Of a stretch of 11,738 nucleotides of DNA, positions 7,287 through 11,738 are shown piece by piece (the stretch's first letter is position 1; each line of letters begins with the position of its first letter). The stretch lies in NCBI GenBank assembly GCA_019237515.1, contig JAFAGX010000424.1:1-11738 (forward strand). Direction: 5' to 3'. The position numbers were made by a program, and so were the translations under genes. Under the pieces are notes generated by a model. The model ran no database searches. It was not told the origin of the DNA and saw only the letters and a program-made list of their open reading frames with translations. Origin of the DNA: Acidobacteriaceae bacterium (lineage in GTDB: Bacteria > Acidobacteriota > Terriglobia > Terriglobales > SbA1).

Positions 7287-7688
7287 ATGCCGGTCGTTTC
7301 TATCACTCGCTTACGTGTGCGCTCCTGGCGCTACCTTCTGCCTTTCATTTCTTTTGCTTTGCGTTCCGCCCGCCAGGCCAAAGCTGCCGAAGGCAATCTC
7401 GGTGTCTCCCTGTTACGCGACACGAATCATACGTTTTGGACTTGCACGGTATGGACAACAGAGGAAGCCATGAAATCTTTCATGCTTTCCGGGCCGCATC
7501 GGCGGGCGATGCCGCGGTTGCTGGATTGGTGCGATGAAGCAGCCTTGGTGCACTGGGCGCAGCAGACAAAGCAGCAGCCTGATTGGCAGGAGGCTTACCG
7601 GCGGCTCCAGCAGCAGGGGCGACGATCGAAAGTGAAGAATCCCTCTCCCGCGCACCAAAGCTATCAAATAGCGGAGCCAAAAGTATGA
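7287..7688 (+). CDS. Uncharacterised protein, ABM/DUF3291-like alpha/beta-barrel
   Basis: A 133-residue cytoplasmic protein. The pattern VVSITRLRVRSW, then VSLLRDTNHTFWTCTVWTTEEAMKSFMLSGPHRRAMPRLLDWCDEAALVHW resembles the dimeric alpha/beta-barrel (antibiotic biosynthesis monooxygenase-like/DUF3291) group. In that group a Trp-rich strand is followed by a 'GPHR.AM..L..W' helix; here these are Trp51, Trp56, His71 and Trp81. The tail from about 105 is polar and Gln/Lys rich. The ATG at 7287 is chosen because GGGAG (7276-7280) lies six bases upstream; a TTG at 7245 would add 14 unconvincing residues. The gene runs divergently from tatA and converges on the M20 peptidase gene, 34 bases away. The enzymatic role is unknown; an oxygenase or a binding protein is possible. 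Confidence 0.8.
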   Translation: MPVVSITRLRVRSWRYLLPFISFALRSARQAKAAEGNLGVSLLRDTNHTFWTCTVWTTEEAMKSFMLSGPHRRAMPRLLDWCDEAALVHWAQQTKQQPDWQEAYRRLQQQGRRSKVKNPSPAHQSYQIAEPKV

Positions 7689-7722
7689 GGCTGAGCAGAT
7701 CTGCGGGCACCCGATAGGCTTT

Positions 7723-8910
7723 TCACACGGTCTCGATCAGTTGTGCTATTAACGCCGTCCGCCTCGGAAGTTCCGAGATCACAACCGATTCGTGAGTGGC
7801 ATGCGCGCCTTCCCCGACTCCACCTAAACCATCCAGAGTCGGAATTCCGAGGGCAGCGGTGAGGTTGCCATCCGAGCCTCCGCCGACCGCCGCTTCTTCG
7901 AGCTTCCAGCCAAGCTGCTTCGCAATATCCGAGGCTTTCTTGTACAAGCCTGCAACCATCGGTGTTCGTTCCAATGGAGGACGGTTCACCCCGCCGCTGA
8001 TTTCCAATTTGCATTTGCGATTGAACGGCTTGAAGGAGCGCAGTTTGCGATCCAGGACGGCAGCGTCTTTCATGCGCATCACGCGTGCGTCCAGCACAGC
8101 GCTCGCCTCGGCAGGAACCACATTCGATCGAGTGCCCCCCTCGATTGTCCCCACATTTAGGGTGATTCCCCGCTTGAGGTCGGTCAGCTTGGAAAGTTGC
8201 AGGACTTGGCGCGAGAGTTCAACAATTGCACTCTCGCCCTTTTCGAAGTCCAGGCCGGAATGGGCGGCTTTGCCTTTGACCTTCAGAACGTATTCGCCAA
8301 CCCCTTTTCGCGCTGTTTTCACCGCGCCCTTAGGACCATAGGAGGGTTCAAGCACCAGCACCGTCGCTGACTTTTTCGCCAGACTTTCTGTAATTTGCCG
8401 AGAACTATCACTGCCGATCTCCTCGTCAGAAACAAGAAGTATAGTTATTGGCCGCGGGAGTTCGTCTGCGTTCCATTCCCGCAATGCCTGAATCGCATGC
8501 AGCATGAAGGCGATTCCGGACTTCATGTCGAAGCTGCCGGGCCCGTATAGACGCTCGTCTGCTATCCGCGCCGGCATGGTTTTGAGAGTTCCGAGCGGGT
8601 ACACGGTATCGAGGTGCCCAAGAAGCATCACTGGCTTGCTTCCGCTTTTGCCTGGGAAATCCACCTGCAAGTGGTCGCCGAATTCTGCCGTTCTGTGAAA
8701 TTTTGCGTGGCCGCCCAGCCCTTCAAATCTTCCGGCCAGCAGCGACCCGAGCCTGTCCACGGCCGCCTTGTTGTCGCTGGGAGATTCGACTTCGACTAAT
8801 TGGCGGATGGTCTGAACGATCTGTTCCCGGCGTTCTTCGAAGTATCGCAACCGGCTCTTGAATTCGGGAGCCGTAATTTTGACTGGATCACTTTTTGCCT
8901 TAACTCTCAT
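7723..8910 (-). CDS. M20 family metallopeptidase, carboxypeptidase G2 (glutamate carboxypeptidase)-like
   Basis: A 395-residue di-zinc hydrolase. Relatives remove C-terminal glutamate or cleave N-acylated amino acids and dipeptides. All ligand positions are present with almost the same spacing as in Pseudomonas carboxypeptidase G2: His99 (GHLDTVYP), bridging Asp128 (SFDMKSG), catalytic Glu163 and ligand Glu164 (SDEEIGS), Glu188 (VLEPS) and His373 (HATHESV). The dimerisation lid domain spans about 200-312. There is no signal peptide, unlike the exported Pseudomonas enzyme, so it is probably cytoplasmic. It is transcribed away from fabZ; a TATGAT lies just upstream on its strand but no matching -35 box is obvious. 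Family and fold are secure; the substrate is not. Confidence 0.93.
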   Translation of the reverse strand: MRVKAKSDPVKITAPEFKSRLRYFEERREQIVQTIRQLVEVESPSDNKAAVDRLGSLLAGRFEGLGGHAKFHRTAEFGDHLQVDFPGKSGSKPVMLLGHLDTVYPLGTLKTMPARIADERLYGPGSFDMKSGIAFMLHAIQALREWNADELPRPITILLVSDEEIGSDSSRQITESLAKKSATVLVLEPSYGPKGAVKTARKGVGEYVLKVKGKAAHSGLDFEKGESAIVELSRQVLQLSKLTDLKRGITLNVGTIEGGTRSNVVPAEASAVLDARVMRMKDAAVLDRKLRSFKPFNRKCKLEISGGVNRPPLERTPMVAGLYKKASDIAKQLGWKLEEAAVGGGSDGNLTAALGIPTLDGLGGVGEGAHATHESVVISELPRRTALIAQLIETV

Positions 8911-9024
8911 TGTGCTTGCCTATCATATTGATTCCACGCCTCGCTGAACCGGCTAAAGCCAAATGCCTGGTGCCTACTCTGTGGTCCTTCCCACGGCATT
9001 GCCAAACTGTGGGCCGCGGTACAG

Positions 9025-9030
9025 TATAAT
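9025..9030 (+). promoter_or_regulatory. Perfect -10 box (TATAAT) ahead of fabZ
   Basis: TATAAT occurs 22 bases before the fabZ ATG, so transcription would start around 9037 with a leader of only about 16 bases and no Shine-Dalgarno. The nearest -35-like element, TTGCCA (8999-9004), is 20 bases away, longer than ideal. The box also argues against a start at the upstream in-frame ATG (8963). Confidence 0.45.
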
Positions 9031-9052
9031 CTTCGCTCTTAAACCGATTGCT

Positions 9053-9568
9053 ATGGCCGACATCCTTCATCCGCCCGTCGAGAGTTCCGCTTCCGGGAAG
9101 ACCACGTTGGATGTTAACGAGATCATGCGCATTCTGCCGCACCGCTACCCGTTTCTCCTCATCGATCAGGTTCTGGAACTCAAGAGACGAGAGCGCATCG
9201 TGGCCATCAAGAATGTGACCATCAATGAGCCTTTCTTTGCCGGCCATTTTCCCGGTGCGCCGGTGATGCCCGGCGTGCTCATCGTAGAAGCCATCGCCCA
9301 GGCGGGCGGAGCCTTACTCTTGACCGAAGTCGAGGACCGGCACACGAAGCTCATGTTTTTCACGGGAATCGAGCGTGCAAGGTTCCGTCGTCCTGTTGTA
9401 CCCGGGGACCAGCTGCGCATTGAGATTGACGTGAAAGCCTGGCGCGGAAATGCGGTTCGCATGGAAGGTAGAGCTTTTGTCGGAGATCGGCGAGCGGCCG
9501 AGGCCACGGTCACCTGCCGGTTGGTCGAGCGGTTTCGCGCCGGTAACGTGGGAGCTGCGCCAGAATAA
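9053..9568 (+). CDS. fabZ: 3-hydroxyacyl-[acyl-carrier-protein] dehydratase FabZ
   Basis: A 171-residue cytoplasmic hot-dog-fold enzyme that dehydrates 3-hydroxyacyl-ACP to trans-2-enoyl-ACP in type II fatty acid synthesis. It thereby competes with LpxA for the hydroxyacyl-ACP used in lipid A. The catalytic pair is visible: His65 in AGHFPG and Glu79 in VLIVEAIAQAGG, the expected 14 residues apart. The family start region IMRILPHRYPFLLIDQV is at 24-40. It has an extra N-terminal stretch of about 15 residues (ADILHPPVESSASGK) compared with E. coli FabZ. The ATG at 9053 fits the family length and the -10 box just upstream; the frame could be extended to 8963, but those residues look non-coding. 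It leads the block with lpxA and lpxI, a gene order typical of lipid A clusters, though lpxD is not adjacent here. Confidence 0.96.
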   Translation: MADILHPPVESSASGKTTLDVNEIMRILPHRYPFLLIDQVLELKRRERIVAIKNVTINEPFFAGHFPGAPVMPGVLIVEAIAQAGGALLLTEVEDRHTKLMFFTGIERARFRRPVVPGDQLRIEIDVKAWRGNAVRMEGRAFVGDRRAAEATVTCRLVERFRAGNVGAAPE

Positions 9569-9598
9569 GACGCCTATGTGCCTACCCATTCTCCAGAA

Positions 9599-10375
9599 AT
9601 GACCGTTCATCCCACCGCCATCATTGATCCTGCCGCGCAGGTTCACAATAGCTGCAAGATCGGACCCTATTCAGTGATTGGCCACGGCGTGCAGCTTGGG
9701 GAATGCTGTGAATTGATGTCGCATGTCTCGCTCCATGGCCCCTCTACGATAGGCTCTTACAATCGTTTTTATCCATTCACTTCGATCGGCCTTGCCCCTC
9801 AGGATCTCACTTATGCCGGGGAACCTACACGCCTTGAAATTGGGGATCACAACCAAATCCGGGAGTTTGTAACCATCAACCGCGGGACGGTCAAAGGCGG
9901 TGGCCTGACGCGCGTGGGCAGTCACAATTTGATCATGGCGTACACCCATATCGCGCACGATTGCAAAATCGGGAACCATGTGATTCTCGCCAACGCCGCC
10001 ACTTTGGGTGGCCATGTGACCGTTGACGATTTCGCTACTGTTGGTGCGCTCTGTCCGGTTCATCATTTCGTGCGGATTGGCGCCTACTCTTTCATTGGCG
10101 GGGGTACGACAATTACGCGCGACGTGCTGCCCTTTTCGAAAACTGCCGCGGCCCGCGATACCCACGCCTATGGCTTGAATGCAATTGGATTGGAACGTCG
10201 CGGTTTCAACAAGGAGCGAATCGCGAAGATTCATCACGCATTCAAAATGTTGCTCGCCTCCAAGCTCAATACCTCACAAGCATTAGAGAAGCTCAAATCT
10301 GAGCGAGACCGCACCGAAGATGTTGATCTGCTGATCGCGTTCATTGAGTCATCCGAACGGGGCGTGATCAAATAA
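9599..10375 (+). CDS. lpxA: Acyl-ACP--UDP-N-acetylglucosamine O-acyltransferase LpxA
   Basis: A 258-residue cytoplasmic left-handed beta-helix trimer that transfers a 3-hydroxyacyl chain from ACP to UDP-GlcNAc, the first step of lipid A synthesis. Hexapeptide repeats run from VHPTAII through VIGHGVQLGE to about 175, followed by a C-terminal helical domain. The catalytic histidine is His120 in HIAHDC (equivalent to E. coli His125). The chain-length ruler position (E. coli Gly173) aligns with Gly168 in FIGGG, so a long (C14-type) acyl donor is plausible. YAGEPTRLEIGD (72-83) and the RRGF motif are also conserved. The ATG at 9599 fits the family N-terminus; a GTG at 9578 would add seven residues and leave only nine bases after fabZ. 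Neither has a good Shine-Dalgarno. Confidence 0.96.
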   Translation: MTVHPTAIIDPAAQVHNSCKIGPYSVIGHGVQLGECCELMSHVSLHGPSTIGSYNRFYPFTSIGLAPQDLTYAGEPTRLEIGDHNQIREFVTINRGTVKGGGLTRVGSHNLIMAYTHIAHDCKIGNHVILANAATLGGHVTVDDFATVGALCPVHHFVRIGAYSFIGGGTTITRDVLPFSKTAAARDTHAYGLNAIGLERRGFNKERIAKIHHAFKMLLASKLNTSQALEKLKSERDRTEDVDLLIAFIESSERGVIK

Positions 10376-10392
10376 CGTTCAGCTCTCGATGT

Positions 10393-10447
10393 TCAGCATT
10401 CAGTTCTTTTAAAACTAAGCTTGCAAACTGGCGGCACTGAATGCTGA
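10393..10447 (+). repeat. Perfect 12-bp inverted repeat between lpxA and lpxI
   Basis: TCAGCATTCAGT (10393-10404) and its exact reverse complement ACTGAATGCTGA (10436-10447) flank a 31-base AT-rich loop. A short direct repeat GTTCAGC (10377-10383 and 10391-10397) sits at the left edge. The stem is not GC-rich and has no trailing T-run, so it does not look like an intrinsic terminator. It may be an intergenic repeat element or an RNA hairpin affecting lpxI. Confidence 0.6.
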
Positions 10448-10455
10448 CCAGCGGA

Positions 10456-10464
10456 TGCTAGACT
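10456..10464 (+). promoter_or_regulatory. Possible extended -10 element ahead of lpxI
   Basis: TGCTAGACT (10456-10464) fits the TGn-TAnnnT form and lies seven bases before the GTG of lpxI, where no Shine-Dalgarno is present. If active, the lpxI transcript would be leaderless or nearly so. No convincing -35 box is seen, so this is weak. Confidence 0.25.
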
Positions 10465-10471
10465 CAATCCC

Positions 10472-11260
10472 GTGCCATCTTCAAATCCCAAGCTGGGTCT
10501 CATCGCGGGCAATGGGCGTTTCCCGTTCCTCGTTTTGGACGCCGCCCGCGCGCAGCGATTTGAGGTGATCGTCGCTGCCATCAAAGAAGAGACATTCCCT
10601 GACATTGAATCACGCGGCGCGGCCGTCCACTGGCTCTCATTGGGAGACCTTTCCAAACTCATCGAGCTCTTCAAACGCGAGGGGGTTTCCCGCGCTGTGA
10701 TGGCCGGGCAAGTGAAGCATAAGCAGATTTTTTCCAGCATCCGCCCGGATTGGCGATTAGCCAAGTTACTGCTGAATCTTCGTACCCGCAACACTGATGC
10801 CCTGCTTGGCGCTATCGCAAAGGTGTTGGGGGATGAGGGTATCACCTTGGAGAATTCCACCACTCTGCTCGAGCCGCTACTGGCCAAATCTGGCGTGCTT
10901 ACCCGGCGTTGGCCGAACGAGAACGAGAGAAAAGATATCGAGTATGGCCGCACTGTGGCTCGACACATGTCCCAGTATGACATCGGGCAGACCGTCGTCG
11001 TGGCTGAATGCGCCTGCGTCACAGTGGAAGCGATGGAGGGCACAGATGCGACCATTGAGCGCGCGGGGCACATCATGGCATCGTTAGATTCCGAAGCCTC
11101 AACGTTAAGCCGCCGGCTTACTGTGATCAAAATTGCTAAACCGAATCAGGACATGCGTTTCGATGTTCCGGTGGTCGGAGTTAAGACCATTGACGTCATG
11201 CGCGCCGCCGCTGCGAGTTGTCTTGCCATTGACGCAGGACATTGCTTGCTGCTCGACTGA
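10472..11260 (+). CDS. lpxI: UDP-2,3-diacylglucosamine pyrophosphatase LpxI (DUF1009), apparently shortened by an in-frame TGA
   Basis: A 262-residue cytoplasmic or peripheral enzyme that hydrolyses UDP-2,3-diacylglucosamine to lipid X and UMP. It replaces the unrelated LpxH in many bacteria. Family signatures are present: LGLIAGNGRFPFL at 8-20, the hydrophobic AVMAGQVKHK (75-84), and the strongly conserved QDMRFDVPVVG (226-236) in the catalytic C-terminal domain. The start is GTG at 10472; no ATG lies close in frame and no Shine-Dalgarno is visible. The frame ends GHCLLLD-TGA, but the codons after the TGA continue in the same frame for 17 residues that read like the usual LpxI C-terminus. 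The shortened product still contains the catalytic motif and may be active. Confidence 0.94.
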   Translation: MPSSNPKLGLIAGNGRFPFLVLDAARAQRFEVIVAAIKEETFPDIESRGAAVHWLSLGDLSKLIELFKREGVSRAVMAGQVKHKQIFSSIRPDWRLAKLLLNLRTRNTDALLGAIAKVLGDEGITLENSTTLLEPLLAKSGVLTRRWPNENERKDIEYGRTVARHMSQYDIGQTVVVAECACVTVEAMEGTDATIERAGHIMASLDSEASTLSRRLTVIKIAKPNQDMRFDVPVVGVKTIDVMRAAAASCLAIDAGHCLLLD

Positions 11261-11314
11261 GATGCTGTCATTAAAGCAGCCGATGCCGCAGAAATTGCGA
11301 TCGTCGCTGATTAA
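11261..11314 (+). other. In-frame continuation of lpxI beyond the TGA stop
   Basis: Directly after the TGA (11258-11260), the same frame encodes DAVIKAADAAEIAIVAD and then TAA (11312-11314). LpxI proteins typically end with a 'LLLD-x-D/E-x-(V/L)-x-x-A-(A/D)' helix followed by a short hydrophobic strand, and this segment has that form. A single base change at the stop (for example from CGA or GGA) would restore a 280-residue protein. It is unlikely to be a gene by itself. Confidence 0.65.
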
Positions 11315-11368
11315 AGTTTCGCAACCGCAACTAAGAGCGACGCATCATGCAGAGCTGAGGGAAGATTA

Positions 11369-11738
11369 ATGTCTGAAACTGCCCGCCTGGCTGACCAGAT
11401 TCGACGTGCGTTCGAAGGAGAAGCATGGCACGGGGATTCGCTCCTGGAACTCCTCGCAGATGTCGATGCCAAACAAGCCGTTGCGCATCCGATCAAAAAT
11501 GCGCACAGCATCTGGGAACTCGTCCTCCATATCGCAGCCTGGGATGACGCGGTCCGCCGCCGCACAGCCGGAAAAGCCGTGAAATTGAGTGATAAGGAAA
11601 ACTTTCCCTCAGTGAGTGACACGAGTGATGCAGCCTGGCGCAAAGCGCTGGAACATTCAAAACAAACTCATAATGATCTGGTGAAAGCTGTGGCCGAGTT
11701 TCCAGATTCACGGCTGCATGAGCAGGTTCCCGGCAAAG
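11369..11738 (+). CDS. DinB-family protein, N-terminal part (continues past the window)
   Basis: The first 123 codons of a four-helix-bundle protein of the DinB/YfiT-like putative metal-dependent group. The characteristic segment is HSIWELVLHIAAWDDAVRRR (46-65), where His54 is a likely metal ligand. This is followed by the loop KLSDKENFPSVSD and a helix starting DAAWRKALEHSKQTHNDLV. There is no signal peptide, so it should be cytoplasmic. Roles known for the superfamily include bacillithiol or mycothiol transfer and stress-induced functions; nothing here points to one of them. The ATG at 11369 is well supported by GAGGGA (11357-11362), six bases upstream. It follows lpxI by 108 bases on the same strand, so cotranscription is possible but unproven. 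Confidence 0.85.
   Translation, partial: MSETARLADQIRRAFEGEAWHGDSLLELLADVDAKQAVAHPIKNAHSIWELVLHIAAWDDAVRRRTAGKAVKLSDKENFPSVSDTSDAAWRKALEHSKQTHNDLVKAVAEFPDSRLHEQVPGK

Noticed and set aside
7695..7704. Palindrome GCAGATCTGC between the 7287 gene and the M20 gene
   Set aside because: A single 10-bp palindrome in a 34-base convergent gap is plausible by chance and has no T-run for termination.
8963..9052. Extended N-terminus for FabZ from the upstream ATG
   Set aside because: The added residues do not resemble FabZ, the family length fits the ATG at 9053, and a TATAAT lies inside the extension.
10393..10447. Inverted repeat as an intrinsic terminator after lpxA
   Set aside because: The stem is only moderately GC-rich, the loop is 31 bases and there is no T-run after the right arm.
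10393..11130. A 245-codon minus-strand frame antisense to lpxI
   Set aside because: It has low-complexity Ser/Arg-rich translation, no recognisable domain, and lies opposite a clear lpxI.
11258..11260. TGA in lpxI as a selenocysteine codon
   Set aside because: Cysteine or selenocysteine at this position is not expected for LpxI, and no stable stem-loop directly after the TGA was noticed. A nonsense change, readthrough or sequencing error is simpler.
1..11738. Mobile elements, CRISPR arrays, tRNA or rRNA genes, toxin-antitoxin or defence systems
   Set aside because: No transposase or integrase motifs, regularly spaced repeats, or tRNA- or rRNA-like segments were seen; the region looks like ordinary chromosomal envelope and housekeeping genes.

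Overview
The window looks like chromosomal DNA of an Acidobacteriota bacterium (Terriglobia/Koribacter-like), a didermic Gram-negative. The taxon is inferred from three things. There is an Oar-like TonB-dependent receptor with an N-terminal carboxypeptidase-regulatory domain, a family greatly expanded in that phylum. Small secreted proteins with the same kind of domain are present. A lipid A block uses fabZ, lpxA and lpxI. No phage, insertion sequence, CRISPR array, tRNA or rRNA was seen. Genes are densely packed and no stretch over 300 bases lacks a gene.

Layout. (1) 1-5232, minus strand: a probable envelope/secretion operon read right to left. It encodes a secreted M28 zinc aminopeptidase with a C-terminal FnIII-like domain, a rhomboid intramembrane serine protease, and a TonB-dependent receptor that runs off the left edge. 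(2) 5284-6971, plus strand: a divergent operon with a recognisable promoter. It encodes a LysW-like acidic zinc-ribbon protein, a small secreted carboxypeptidase-regulatory-like protein, a cysteine-rich conserved protein and Maf (nucleotide pyrophosphatase). (3) 6968-7233, minus strand: a short tatA gene with its own strong promoter and Shine-Dalgarno site; its stop codon overlaps the maf stop. (4) 7287-7688 plus: an uncharacterised ABM/DUF3291-like protein, facing an M20 (carboxypeptidase G2-like) peptidase at 7723-8910 minus. (5) 9053-11260 plus: fabZ, lpxA and lpxI, covering the beta-hydroxyacyl-ACP dehydratase of fatty acid synthesis and two steps of lipid A synthesis. (6) 11369-11738 plus: the start of a DinB-family protein cut by the right edge.

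How the genes fit together: the window is dominated by envelope functions. FabZ and LpxA compete for 3-hydroxyacyl-ACP. LpxA starts lipid A synthesis and LpxI performs the UDP-2,3-diacylglucosamine hydrolysis. TatA, the rhomboid, the M28 enzyme and the receptor act in or across the membranes.

The most striking detail is at the end of lpxI. The reading frame stops at a TGA (11258-11260), but 17 further in-frame codons (11261-11314) read like the normal LpxI C-terminus. This suggests a recent nonsense change, a sequencing error or readthrough. Other points of interest are a LysW-like protein lacking the canonical C-terminal glutamate motif, a perfect 12-bp inverted repeat between lpxA and lpxI, and spaced repeats next to the lysW-like promoter.
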